Shown: in pieces, positions 13,183 through 24,319 of the stretch
Layout: every line of letters starts with the position of its first letter
Position numbering within the stretch: position 1 is the first letter of the stretch
Source of the DNA: Sipunculus nudus
Taxonomy: Eukaryota > Annelida > Sipuncula > Golfingiida > Sipunculidae
Length of the DNA: 64,000 nt
Direction: 5' to 3'
Assembly (NCBI GenBank): GCA_026874595.1
Contig: CM049314.1
Coordinates: 14,502,729-14,566,728, forward strand
The notes under the pieces: model-generated
What the model saw: only the letters and a program-made list of their open reading frames with translations
Told to the model about the DNA's origin: nothing
Databases searched by the model: none
Program-made: the position numbers and the translations under genes

Positions 13183-15112
13183 TGGTCACGGCTTAGTTGT
13201 GGTGTTGATGTGTCGTCGCTCTGTGACGTAACCCGGTGCTTGTTTATATTTATACGGACGTGTTGTTTGGATCATCATAACGTTATTGATCACTATATTA
13301 TTGTTTATTCATGTATCTCATGTAAACTGTGTTGGCTGTGAGAGGTACGATCACTGTTAAACTATTTACCGACCAAAGTCATGTGTTGTCTTCACTTATT
13401 AATCGACTGGCAATGTCAGACTCCTCATACTTAACACGTTGTCGTTTTTGGTATTTCGTGCCATGTTTAATCTTTTGGCTTTTCTCAACCCCCTAGGGAG
13501 CATATAAACCAAGCGGCCAAAGTATGTCACGTGCCGTACGTTGCAACGTATACATTTTGATTCCATGACGCTAACAAGTCTTCTTATATTTATCTGTCTG
13601 TTTTCGAATTTATTTGCAAAATTGAGTTCCGATCGGCCTAGAAATGCTATGTCCGACAATACAGAACGAAACATTCAAGATCTTTCACTAAAAATATTTG
13701 TCTGCATCGCTTTTATATAACAAGATCAAAAGATAAAAAAGAAATAAGGAGTAGAAAGGACTCAGGAGACCGCATACCCCCACATACCTCCACAAACATT
13801 CTAGTGATCAGGAATATAAAATTCCATCATGTGGTAACAAAATGGATTAAAATTTATTCACAGTTTCAATAAATATTTCACTATAATGAAAAAATACAAA
13901 GTTTTAAAAAGAACATTAACTGTTTTGAATGTGAAAGGCTCAATCAAATTGAGCTCCGACTTACTAAATACACACATACAAAATAAAGTGGAACCAGAGG
14001 ATAACGACTAGTAATTTTGAAGTGTTCGCAATAGTGGGGTGGTCGCAAAACAACGGAGTATGATTAAAAATTTTTCAGAAAACACATTTATTGCTCTATC
14101 CATTCGTTATATTCTCCTCATTGACATTTGAAATTGAAACAACGGCGGACTTCTACGAGACAATGACGTAGCTCTTTATAGAAAGGGCTGCACTTTACCA
14201 TCATAATGCTATAGGTTTTAAGACAGTTACGACAATGTCAACGATAATGCGACGAAGCATTAAACTTAAAAACATTTCTTTAGCTGTGGACATACATTGG
14301 CTATATTTAGCATAATTACAAACTGATATTTTTGTTTTCTTTAACCTAATTACCTGGCCGTATCTATATAGCGACATAGCCAGCGCTATTGGATACTATT
14401 TGAATGCTCTGGCATGTGTTATAATCTTATGTGCTGTTGAAATGAATATTTGGTATATGTAATATAAATGCATGCATCGCAAGACCGTAAAGAAACACAC
14501 TTCACATAAATAAAAATATCTTTATTCTTTATACATTTCATGTCAGTTCAATGCTAACTATAATCACAAAACCTTGATATATATCACAGATAAAAACACT
14601 CTGCATGGCTGCCGGAACTTCGTTCCTCCTCAACATAATACACCCTCGTGCTCCCAGATGGCAGCACCTGCTTACATTACATTCCTTCAGTGTCCTACCA
14701 GTCATTTAAAACATTCCGTTAAGTATAAGATAATCACTTTTCGATTAAAATATGAAATTAATTATGTAGTTTATAATTTATGTGATATTTAGAATATTAC
14801 ACCACAAGCGGAATTAGCAGCTTACACGTGGGAACTACCTTTGAAATATACATTTTCTCACACAAGATAGATCTCAGTTTTAATCATTAAATATATTGTT
14901 GTATTTAACACTGAAGATACATTGAATAACATATAGGCGCATCGGTGTAAAAAGAGTGCAAACAACACATGAAGATAACCATGCAAGATTAAGCAAAATG
15001 CAAAAGCGGTATATTGTTTTCGTAATATCTAATTGTAAAGCACATGAAAAGGAACGTGTGACGGGGTAGCGTCATGTCGACCCTCTGGCATTACGACCAG
15101 ATTACTGGCGCC

Positions 15113-15182
15113 GAGTAGGCTTACCAGCCCAATTATCCGATTGCCTATTGAATCGGGTTGTCATGGCTAGTGACGGGGTACC
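15113..15182 (+). repeat. Dispersed repeat, copy 2
   Basis: Shares TAGGCTTACCAGCCCAAT and the following blocks with the copy at 6190-6262. It is flanked by two short GTGACGGGGTA motifs (near 15058 and 15172), which may mark element edges. Confidence 0.45.
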
Positions 15183-15200
15183 TCAAAATAAGTATTTTTT

Positions 15201-15206
15201 TTTATT
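15201..15206 (-). terminator. Candidate poly(A) signal of gene A
   Basis: TTTATT on the plus strand reads AATAAA on the minus strand, about 320 bp after the gene A stop codon at 15528-15530. Confidence 0.35.
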
Positions 15207-15527
15207 AATTACGGTTAATCCGCAGTTGCATCTGAGCGCAATCTTGAGTCCATTTAGTGAAACACATAACTTAAGGCATTTAAACTGGATAAAACATTGG
15301 TATATCCTTGTACATTTGAATGGGTTGACAACGAGAATACATAAAATTTCACTGCGTTCAGCTAAAATATGATTAAAGCAAACGTTTAATAGATGTAGAT
15401 AGATATTTTAAACTTCTAAATCGTACAAAATTGAAAACTAGATGGCATTGAGAAGCAAAAGAGTAGTCACCGTAAATAATTTTGTACAAAGGTACCCGAT
15501 TCATAAATGAGATTTCTTTGGTATTTC

Positions 15528-15715
15528 TCACTGTCGGGAGCAGGGGGCTTCGTCCGGGAAGTCACAGGCCAGTTTCTGCGGGTTGAACACGCTTCCCGGG
15601 GCACAAGGGTTGTCTCTTTGTGGAATACCGTAATTACACCAAATGTATTTGCTGCAGTCTTTAGGGTCCGGAAGTTTGTACTGTAAATCTTTGAACTTAT
15701 TGCAGTTGAAGGCGT
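15528..15715 (-). CDS. Gene A exon 3: CBM14 chitin-binding module and stop
   Basis: After the acceptor (TTTTGTTTCAG) the frame gives about 61 residues with six cysteines in CBM14 spacing: FNCNKF, DPKDCSKYIWC, DNPCAPGSVFNP, KLACDF, EAPC, then SRQ and TGA. Tyr and Trp in SKYIW and Phe in SVFNP are the aromatic positions usual in the family. The phase-1 entry joins exactly to the EGF exon. Confidence 0.85.
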
Positions 15716-17971
15716 CTGAAACAAAAGTAAAATTAAATAACTATTAATTACCGAACACATTAGTACTGTTAATTTAATAAAATCTTACGGTTGCTTTTTA
15801 TATATTAAAAGTACCGCAAATTTAATAATATTCACAAGCAAATGTGCGTGTACATATTCCAATTCGTGTACCGCATATATATAGGAAATTCTTAGTAACC
15901 CTGACTGTTTCTGTTTGTGAATTCTTCCCCAGATCAATTTTCTATTTTCAATAATACTTTGAGTGAATCTTAACGTGGTCATGTTAGTTCTTTGCATTTA
16001 CATATCACAGAAAAAGGGTTTCACGCGCGTGCGGCTGATATAGCCGCTTTGTATTAACACAAGACAGAAACAAAACTTTAATGAGGGCGGAGACTTATAC
16101 CAGCTGTCACATATGTCTTCTATCAAAAGGAACAAATTAATATATAATCCCGGCACAGTTTGTGAACGCCCAAGCTTATGACTAGACGAAACCCGTGCAC
16201 GACCAGGGCGTTCCTTCCCACACCCTTTGCATGTGTGGTCATATTCAGTCCGGACTTAACTGGTCAACGTCAACAAGTTAACAGTACTTGACTCTCCTGG
16301 TATTGTTACTGACCCAGGACAGTCGCCATGCCCTTATGTCTGTGGACCCGCACCCCGGCCCGCGCGTGATTTCGTATGCAGAAAATGTTTGTATGATCTT
16401 CTGTCAATCACCAAACACACTGAGCGGGGCATATACCGTTTATAGAAATGCGCACCTTCCACAGTCTGTAATTCAAAGTCACGCGTGTAGAATCTTAAAG
16501 TATGTTTTATCAATAGTAAGGCAGTGACCATTTTTTTAACATATACTCCGTTATATATGTAATGCAAGTATGTATATAACGTGATTAATGATTTTATGTT
16601 AATATACTAGTGTTTTCTTCGTGTATTCATGTAATTGTAAACAAACAGGTAGTGTAGTTGGTCTCATGTTTGCCAGGGACAAGCAAGTTTCTTCATGATG
16701 ATTAAATCAAAGTCACAAGAGGAGACTTTCTGAAAGCAGAGTTTATAATATCCATGATAGAATTAGTAATTGTACTGAGTAATTTTCTATCGCATCCTAA
16801 TGCCATGCTAAGATATCGCTCAAGTGTATATCTATATTTTTTTCAAAGCATCACATAAAATTATTTCCCGAACAGTTGTTGATGAAACCGAATGTATGTT
16901 TGATCTGGGGCCAGGCATGCTAATATAAACGACAATTTAGAAATGAGTATTGCCCCATAAATTGGGTTTGATCGATTATCGGAAATTAAGACTTGCTCTC
17001 GATTTGCAATCAGACCTGGGGTCAATTCAAATTTTTCAATTCCTATTCAATTCCAATTCAAGAATTTTTATGAAACTTCATCCCAATTCAATTCAATGTG
17101 CTGGAGAAAAATATCAATTCCAATTCAATTCAATTAATTTTTATTCAATTCAAATTCAATTCGCAATTCAAAAAGTTGCAGTCATTTGAAGATATTTCAT
17201 TGGTGTGCAACAAGTGACATAATAGGTCTTCTATTACTTTTCCACAAGTACACAATTTACACTTCTGCTCACAATTGGTTGAATTTGCTTCAAAACTAAT
17301 AAAAATTAAGTGTCAGTAATTACAAGTTTTACCATTTCATGCGAAAAGACATAACAGCCAGACAGGTTTAAGTCTATTACTAGTTATACTGGCCAATTGT
17401 TCCTTAAGATCAGGTAAACTGCCTAAATTGGGAATTGGGAAAAAATTGTTTTGATTTCAATGAGTGGCCATTATTAACTAGTGCATTTAATATATATGCA
17501 TATATTCTATTTTTGGTGATGAAAAACAGTTCTCATAAACATGTGGGGGGGGGGGGGCTGATTACTGTCATATCCCTTGACAATAGCAAGGTCAACAAAT
17601 CTGGTGCATATGCAATATAATTTTACTGACTTTAGTCATCAAAGACTGGTCCAGCAGTCTATGGGAGGTATTTTACTATCTAATTGCTGTTGCTTCAACT
17701 TGCTTGTTCTGTCCAGTGAAATACCCTAATTAATCAGACCCACTGGTCACCACATACATAACAGCTGGTCAAAGCACAATAGGCCAACAGTGCAGCTCAA
17801 GGCACACAGAATGCTGTAACAAAAGGGCATATCATTGAAAGTCACTGGACCAAAACAAGTCAGTTCAGCATTATCTGATCACATGCTTTATGGCACAGTA
17901 AAGTATTATATAGAATGTAATACATATTACTCTGTAACTTTGCCTTCTATTATCATAACTGTTACAGCTCA

Positions 17972-18018
<47 letters not shown>

Positions 18019-20404
18019 ATTATTACTATTACTTTGATAAGCTGAAAATTTCTATTATGATACATCCTATTATTATATTAATATCATCCCCATCTCTGGC
18101 GTCCTGAAACTGCTGATACAAACAATTCAGGAAAAGTGATTAAGAAGCAGTTTTGTTATCATAATACTTGTGTCATCCACGAAGATTTGTTTCGACTTTA
18201 ACCAAATGCTGCAATTCTGATTTTAAAACTGACCTTGAGTAACTTCCAATGAGCGACATTTTGGGTAATATGAGAGTTGGGACTTTTGTCATTAATTCAG
18301 ATCAATTCAGTGTAGCCTATACATTTCAATTCCAATTCAATTCCAATTCATTTAATTTTCACTTTTTTCAATTCAATTCAATTCCAAGTCATTCAGTTTT
18401 CCCTTCAATTCCAATTCAATTCAGATTCAATTCAGAATTGACCCCAGGTCTGTTTGCAATTATCTATTACCAGTTATATATCGATATTTCATGACAAAAG
18501 GTCTTTGGAATAGTTAACATAGAATTTATGTAAATACCCTTTACAGAACGTAAAAGAAATATCACACTATTTTGTTTAAATTATCAAAAAACTAGACACT
18601 TCCAATGCACTTAATATAGTCTTGAATTTAATGACAGATCTACTGCTATATTTTCTTTGTGATACCGCTAAAAAATAATCATTATAATCTAAATAATGTT
18701 CTTCTGTGGCACTAGATCATGAAGCTTGTTTTACACTTTGTATAACGATTCTTTTAATTTTGAACGACCGATGTATCGAGTGCAGGGGTTTACTATTACA
18801 ATGTAACAATACAAGAGATATTTGGTCCGTGTGTGTGTGTATTTGTGTGTTTGTTCACAGTTATGAACGGCAACTCATAAGATCTCAGGACATTTCGGGA
18901 AAGGGTCAATGGGGAATCATTTCGATTTTGGTGTGGATCCGAAACATGATCCGGGTTCAGGAACGTCATCAAGGAATATTCACGATCGTAAACTCACTTA
19001 CGCATGAATGAACCTGGACCGAATAAGTGAATGCATACCTGCTTTGGAGCCCATCCCACAACATTGCCTGTAAATATTTTGCGATAAGGAGGATATGTCA
19101 CAGGAATTTAGGACATTTGCGCAATTTTCACAGATGCGTTACATAGTTAGATTTTACACGGAATGATAGCGAGGGATTTTGGAGTTGCCAAAAAGAAGCT
19201 GTCTACAGGACTTTCGAAACCACCCACCGCAAGTTTCTTGTAGCTGTTCCGTCAAATGTACGTTGAGTGTTTTTTGTAATATTGTTTTCATTAGAACACT
19301 GGGTGGCTATTCCGTTAACCTTGCACCAAGTACAGCTGGGGAAATTTTTCACCAACAAAAAAAAAAAAACCCGAGAAATTTAGATATAATATATACGAGG
19401 AATTGTACTCTAGAATGAAATATTTCTGACTCTTAAAGATTATAATATAAAGTGTGGTTTTGTTACACTAGGGGCACAATAAAAGGTGATTAGAAAATGA
19501 AGGGTAACGACGTGGTGTGACAACCATGTTAGCGCCTAAGTGTAAGGTACCCCATTAATGGCACTGTATTTATGCCACGTTTGCTGGGAGTTTTTATCGT
19601 ATTTAATCACAATGAATAAAAGGCAAAACAGGTATGAGCCGTGAGATATATGAAATATGCTTAGAGGAACTAAAATAGTGCAACGACGTTGAAATATAAC
19701 ACAAATAGATTCATGTGATAAAAGCCATAGTATCTTCAGACTGCATGGATATACCCCTTACAATAGGCCACTTTGTTCTGAAGCATATATTGACACTTTA
19801 CAGGGTTCAGATCAAAAGGTTGAAGTCACCAATTTTGAACTTGTTCGACAACCTGTTTGAAACAATGTGTGTATCATATTTGATAAATGATATGCACTTC
19901 CTAAAAAGTTATGGGGCTACACACATTGTTTATTCTCACTTAACTGACTTTGAAGACCATGTCCAAAAAATGTTCGAGTTCGGAAACAATTAGTGTATAA
20001 TATCCATTTCTTCAAAAGTTATCTTCTTCACAAAAATCAAATGTTTCCGCAGGTAAGGCTTGAAAAATAAGGTCGAGATCTAGGTAGAAACAATTTTTCT
20101 GACACGTTTGAAGAAAATATATCCAGTACTTCAAACGTTATGGGCTTCACAGAAGCCATATGTTTCCCCAAATGTGAACTTGTTAAACAAGGTCAAGGTC
20201 ATCAGTTTTCTAACGAGGTCCGAGATCTTGGGTGAAACAATATATATATATATTGTTACGGGGTGACATGAAAGCGGACCGAACTGTCTCGCTAGTGAAG
20301 CTTGCTTTGCTAGCTAAGCGGTTGGTTCGCCGGACTTGTGCGCCACCGACCTGGGTTGACTCCCCGATCGGCCCAGGATTTTTCCACTCAACTATTTGTC
20401 TTCG

Positions 20405-20461
<57 letters not shown>

Positions 20462-23400
20462 AGTGCTTTTAAAGTTACTGGGCTGACAAAAATCGTATGC
20501 TTCCGCAGATTTGACCTGGAAAACTAAGATTAATGTTTTCAAACATGTTCGAGATTTTGGCAGACACAGTTTGGGATTCAAATTTGAAGGAACAATATGC
20601 TTAAAAAGTTATGAGGTTCACAATTATCCTAGATTTCCGCTGATTAGACCTTGAAGATCAAATTCAAATTCACTGTTTTTCATCCAACAACGTAATACCT
20701 GGTATCTTTCATTTTGATTTCCAGGACAATACATCATGCACTTAAATGTTTTTGTTTGTTTTTCATCCAATTTGAAGATATTCCAGTTCAAAGCCATTTT
20801 TATAATAAAGGTCATGACCAAAATTTCTATAAGCTTCATATTGTAACCCATATCTGTGCGTGTGCAAAATATGAAAACAAAAATTTCTGTCCGTTAGTTC
20901 ATGAAGTATATAGCTCACACTTTGGTCAAGCGGCATTGAAGAGGTAATAAAGAGATGCAAAAAAGATCAAAGGATTTTAGCTGGCGCCACCAGTTTCTCG
21001 TACAATACAAAGTTATCCAATATTTTTTATTTAGGATCAATCCATGCTTTCTTGAGATATTTCTTATTTTGTGTGATTTTCAAGGTCAAGGTCACTACTC
21101 AATAAAGTCATGACCCCATTTTAAATAGCCTTTGTCCTCCCACCCATATCTATGGACATCTTAAGTAAAATAAAGACCGGCAAATATGTTTTGAATATCT
21201 TGCTCGCAAGAGACCGTGCTGAACCATAGTATCCCCGACTTTCAGTCAAGGGATAAAATTAGATAATCTTTTATCAGGAATTCCTGGACTCTGAACAAGG
21301 CTTCATTTGAGGCAAGCGTTATTTTATTGAGACGTTTTGACCCGGCCTTAAATGAGACCGTTGCCTGTTTAAGGCCCAGCGTCTGAATAAGGATATAGGA
21401 TAATGACGATTACGATATCTTTGTTCAGTTAATATGATATTAGACACAGCAATCTGCGGGCCTTGCTTGTATGTCTACATTACGGGAATTTCCCTTTAAT
21501 GGACCATTATGGCCGTTATGTCGGGAGAACACCAAGAACAGCAACCTTATGATGCAGACACCTTTTTTTATCACGGGCAAAACCTATGCTCCTGATATAA
21601 CTATCGAGTTAAACTGCATATCTTGGATGAAAGACATTTTAGATTCTTTTGTGAATGAAGACTTTGCTAAATCCACGGGGGATATTTATAATGGAATAAA
21701 ATAAAAAAGCGAATTGTTTAGAGTAAGGACAGTTGCGACATCGACTATAGCCTACTTTGCACTGATAGATACTGAGATTAAACAATTCTTACCCATATCA
21801 GCACATGTTGGCCCGGCGACCTGTGACGCACAGTGGCAGGTATCACATTTACACTCAAAGAACTGTCCAGTCTGCAGGCATACCGTCCCATTGGGGCAAG
21901 GGTTATCTGAACACGAACCTGGGAGCGGCGAAAAAGGTGTCCAGGCCCGGAAGTTAGACTCAGTAGGCCAGGGTCCAGTATTCTTTACGGTGGTTGATTT
22001 TGTACTTGTCCTTACGGTAGTTGTAGGTGTGATTGTTGATGTAAATAAAGGTGTGCGTGTTGTCCGTACAGGTATTGACGTGGATTGTACCGTCCGTATA
22101 GTGGAAGTTGAAAACCTCTTAAACAATGTTGTTAATGCACCACGGGTTGTTGTAGTCTCTGAACTATTTTGTAATTTTGACGGAACCGGTATTGTTGTTC
22201 CAGCTGTCTCGTTTCCGGTTTGTTCCTTTAACGAACCTTCTCCGCCACTCGGGGTGAATAATTCCCGGATAGCAGGCACTAAAACGAATAAAACAAATCA
22301 TTGACCACGCGGAAGAATACTAAAACAACCAAAAATCTAATAAAATAACCAAGAAGTACCAATCAAATCGTCACTTGACGAACAAGTCAGAAAAAACCTT
22401 AAACTGCAAGACAGCCTGCAGACAAACGAACTGAAATACAGGAATATCAAGGAGCGCAGTGCTGTTATTCTGTGTTTTATTGGATAAAGCATAACATCTT
22501 ACAAGAAAATAGTATGAAAAAATGTAAAAATAAAAAGTAGAAATCAATGCAAAATTGCACATTTTTTTGGGGTACATTTTTACAGCATGTGATACTTATA
22601 CACAAGCAAAAGGTACTACGTTTTCAGTTATGTGGTAAGTTATAGCATGACTCCCCAGTATTCCATGTCACCAGTAATTTTGCCAAACATCGGCAAGATC
22701 ACAAAAAAAAATAATAAAAATAAGCGCACATTATTGACAGAGTATGTCTTCTGTACTCAATGAGTTCATTAATTACTTGATGATGATTTGAGGGGATAAA
22801 GTATAAAAATATTATCCCCTGAAGAAAAAGTATTAAAAGAAGTCTTTCCTTTATTCTGAGAAACATATGTTACTTGTGTAGAATGCCAGCACTGGGAGTT
22901 CCAAACTTGCGCACATAAAATTTTCTTAAAAAATAACTACATTGCCTCGGTGTGTAACACTATGTTGACGTGAAAGAAAATTTAATAAATGTATGTTATT
23001 ATTAAATTTTCTGTTTTCCACGTTTTTTATGCACGGGGTACAGTGAATTGAAGATATATCATAATTTACCATCTAGGCACCGCCAAGGGTTGAACTGGGA
23101 TTAAAAATCTCTATAATGCCACTATTTTCCTTAGGAGGGTACCGGGAATATGGTGGTAATGTACTAAGATTTAAAGGATAATACCAACCTCCGTTGTAGA
23201 GGGCGTATCCTAGTAATCCAAGAACCGCCAGGAAGACTAGAACAGACACCCATAAGCACGATCTACACCTAGGTCTTTGAATACCTTTATTTTTCTGAAG
23301 TCTGGTTTGTTTTAGGGCCTCACCCAACTGTTGAATATGAATATCTTTAGAAGCGTCCGCCGCGCCAGAGCCACCTGCTGCGGCAGATTTGGCAGTGTCA

Positions 23401-24152
23401 GCGGTAGCGCCACCTGTTGGCTCAACTTTGATTTCATTTAGTTCCACCGGAGAATCATCTTTTGTTTGTTTGTCCGCTGCTTTACTTTTTATTATTTTAT
23501 CTTTCACTTTACTCCTGCTATTTTCTTGCTTTCTGTCTATACCTTTGCTATTTTGTTTGTGCGTCTTCTCGTCTGTATTTTTTAGATTCCTGTTTCTCCT
23601 CCGTTCCGGGCTTCTGTCTCTGACTCGTTCTGGTTTACTTTCCCTGTCTCGTTCTGGACCGCTGTCTCTGCCTCTTTCTGGACTACTGTCTCTGCCTCGT
23701 TCTCGCTTTCTGTCTTTAATCTGCTCTGGGCGACCAGAACTGACTTTGCGCGGACTACGGTCTCGCTTATCCTGGTCAGAGTCTCTGTTTTGCGAGCCTC
23801 GAGATCGGCGCCGCGGACTCGGGGACCTACCATTCCCTTCATGAGTCCTAACTCTCTGCTTAGCGGCTCTGTCTGTTTCATTAACAAAGTCCAGGCGAGC
23901 GCCCCCTGGAGACCGGCTTCCAGATTTCTTGCTACCCTTTGACTGTTTAGTTCCATCGCTAGCTGAGTTGTAACCGGTCGAAGACCTGCTTGGTCTTTGT
24001 CTCGCTGTGCGTTCTGCTCGTGATTTGGACGGATTACTATCGGTTTTATAACTTTTTGATCGGTTTTGGTTCTTTTTGTATTTCGGCGTTTCCCGTCGAG
24101 GACTCTCATTTCTGCCGCTAGATGGCTTTCTGTCCCTGCGTTCTCCAGGCAT
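15528..24152 (-). CDS. Gene A: type II transmembrane mucin-like protein with one EGF and one C-terminal CBM14 (three exons)
   Basis: Model: exon 1 24152-23081, exon 2 22278-21793, exon 3 15715-15528; 1,746 nt, 581 residues. The protein has no N-terminal signal peptide. It starts with about 298 residues rich in Arg, Ser, Lys and Glu, then one hydrophobic helix (residues about 299-319), a Thr/Ser/Pro-rich stem with N-glycosylation sequons, an EGF-like module with eight cysteines and a final chitin-binding type-2 (CBM14) module. This order predicts a type II membrane protein with the chitin-binding end outside the cell. The order matches gene B (35086 onward, opposite strand), so the two are probably divergent paralogues. 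The exon 2-exon 3 junction is firm (GTAAGA donor, TTTGTTTCAG acceptor, phase 1 on both sides). The exon 1-exon 2 donor is uncertain: see the exon 1 entry. Intron 2 is about 6 kb. The role in chitin attachment is inferred from domain content. Confidence 0.75.
17003..17010. repeat. Left 8-bp target-site duplication of the hAT element
   Basis: TTTGCAAT directly precedes the left terminus. The identical octamer follows the right terminus at 18453-18460. Eight-base duplications are typical of the hAT superfamily. Confidence 0.9.
17028..17170. repeat. Left subterminal (CAATTC)n-like array
   Basis: Many diverged CAATTC/CAATTCC hexamers follow the left inverted repeat. A similar array lies inside the right end at 18328-18434. 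Paired subterminal arrays are often transposase-binding sites in hAT elements; that use is inference. Confidence 0.75.
17981..18014. repeat. (TA)n microsatellite
   Basis: TA array inside the hAT-type element, followed by a short TAT/TAC trinucleotide run. Confidence 0.9.
18328..18434. repeat. Right subterminal (CAATTC)n-like array
   Basis: Counterpart of the left array and in the same sequence orientation, so it is not part of the inverted repeat proper. Confidence 0.7.
18453..18460. repeat. Right 8-bp target-site duplication of the hAT element
   Basis: TTTGCAAT, identical to 17003-17010. Confidence 0.9.
20252..20406 (+). mobile_element. tRNA-derived SINE inserted in a TA tract
   Basis: An A box-like TAGCTAAGCGG (20311-20321) and a B box-like GGGTTGACTCC (20353-20363) lie 42 bp apart, as in a tRNA-type pol III promoter. 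The insert begins GTTACGGGG and ends CGTAAC, and it interrupts a TATATA stretch of the 120-bp repeat array. It does not fold as a complete tRNA. Confidence 0.6.
20409..20459. repeat. (TA)n microsatellite
   Basis: TA array directly after the SINE. Confidence 0.9.
21793..22278 (-). CDS. Gene A exon 2: Thr/Ser-rich stem and eight-cysteine EGF
   Basis: The exon starts after TTCGTTTTAG and ends at the donor GATATGG|GTAAGA. About 120 residues rich in Thr, Ser and Pro (for example TSTITPTTTVRTSTKS, with sequons NET and NSS) lead to an EGF-like module: CSDNPCPNGTVC, then FFECKCDTCHC, then GPTC. It has eight cysteines instead of six, the extra pair sitting in a C-x-C-x2-C-x-C cluster shared with gene B. 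The EGF begins right after pyrimidine-rich text ending CCCAG|G, which would also fit an acceptor in phase 1, so the stem and EGF may once have been, or still be, separate exons. Confidence 0.8.
23081..24152 (-). CDS. Gene A exon 1: Arg/Ser-rich cytoplasmic tail and transmembrane helix
   Basis: The ATG at 24152 is preceded in frame by TAG 18 nt upstream. The first 298 residues are strongly basic with repeated RDRSPER/RGRDSGPER-type blocks, like the RS domains of splicing proteins. A hydrophobic helix follows (WVSVLVFLAVLGLLGYALY), with basic residues on its N-terminal side, which supports N-in/C-out orientation. The reading frame stops at TAG (23075-23073). A donor at GGCG|GTGCCT (after 23081) exits in phase 1 as exon 2 needs, but it is weak. 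Weak phase-1 alternatives lie just after the helix (GGAG|GTTGGT, near 23188) and a little further on (CTTA|GTACAT, near 23163). The best-looking donor, ATG|GTAAAT, lies after the stop. The last 10-50 residues of this exon are therefore uncertain. Confidence 0.7.
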
Positions 24153-24249
24153 CCCAGGAGGCCTGGGTGCCTACGTACACCTTGAAACCTCAGCGCCTGC
24201 AAGCATTAACCATCGTTATAGCATATAAACGTAGTTATTATCGGGGTAT

Positions 24250-24254
24250 ACACG

Positions 24255-24313
<59 letters not shown>
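24250..24313. repeat. (CT)n-(TA)n compound microsatellite upstream of gene A
   Basis: A CT run followed by a TA run, about 100-160 bp upstream of the gene A start codon, so within its promoter or 5' leader. Confidence 0.9.

Positions 24314-24319
<6 letters not shown>

Larger units (their letters stand above)
10076..15527. other. Intergenic stretch, no gene recognised
   Basis: Very AT-rich between about 10.6 and 15.4 kb. It holds TA arrays at 11499-11567 and 11881-11972, imperfect repeats with CACGTG near 13060-13180, and a dispersed repeat copy at 15113-15182. A 91-codon minus-strand ATG frame at 13399-13674 has no features I recognise and is not called. The downstream flank of gene A, including its likely 3' UTR, occupies the right end. 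Confidence 0.55.
17011..18452. mobile_element. Non-autonomous hAT-type DNA transposon (1,442 bp)
   Basis: Both ends carry a perfect 18-bp inverted repeat, CAGACCTGGGGTCAATTC (17011-17028, and its complement at 18435-18452). The whole is flanked by identical 8-bp duplications. Next to each end lie arrays of diverged CAATTC hexamers (about 17028-17170 and 18328-18434). The interior holds a poly-G run near 17545 and a TA array at 17981-18014 and has no transposase-like frame, so the copy would need an enzyme from elsewhere. Superfamily assignment rests on the CAG...CTG ends and 8-bp duplication. Confidence 0.88.
19710..20720. repeat. Diverged tandem repeat, period about 120 bp
   Basis: Related blocks recur around 19910, 20014, 20136, 20470 and 20604. 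Each has AAAGTTAT-like text, a CTTCACAAAAATC-like block, a TTTCCGCAG-like block, GGTCAAGGTC or its decay and a GTTCGAGATCTTGG-like block. Spacing is 104-134 bp, apart from the 334-bp step that contains an inserted SINE and TA array. Confidence 0.65.
15716..21792 (-). other. Gene A intron 2 (about 6.1 kb)
   Basis: I see no further EGF or CBM14 exon on the minus strand here. It contains a hAT-type element (17011-18452), a diverged tandem repeat family (19.7-20.7 kb) that is split by a tRNA-derived SINE and TA array (20252-20459), and a GGTCAAGGTCA-type repeat near 21090. Confidence 0.6.

Noticed and set aside
13399-13674. Minus-strand 91-codon ATG frame
   Set aside because: No homology, repeats or splice context; length is within chance for this much sequence.
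23389-23844. Plus-strand hydrophobic 151-codon frame
   Set aside because: Mirror of the Arg/Ser-rich coding region of gene A; the leucine-rich peptide is a by-product.
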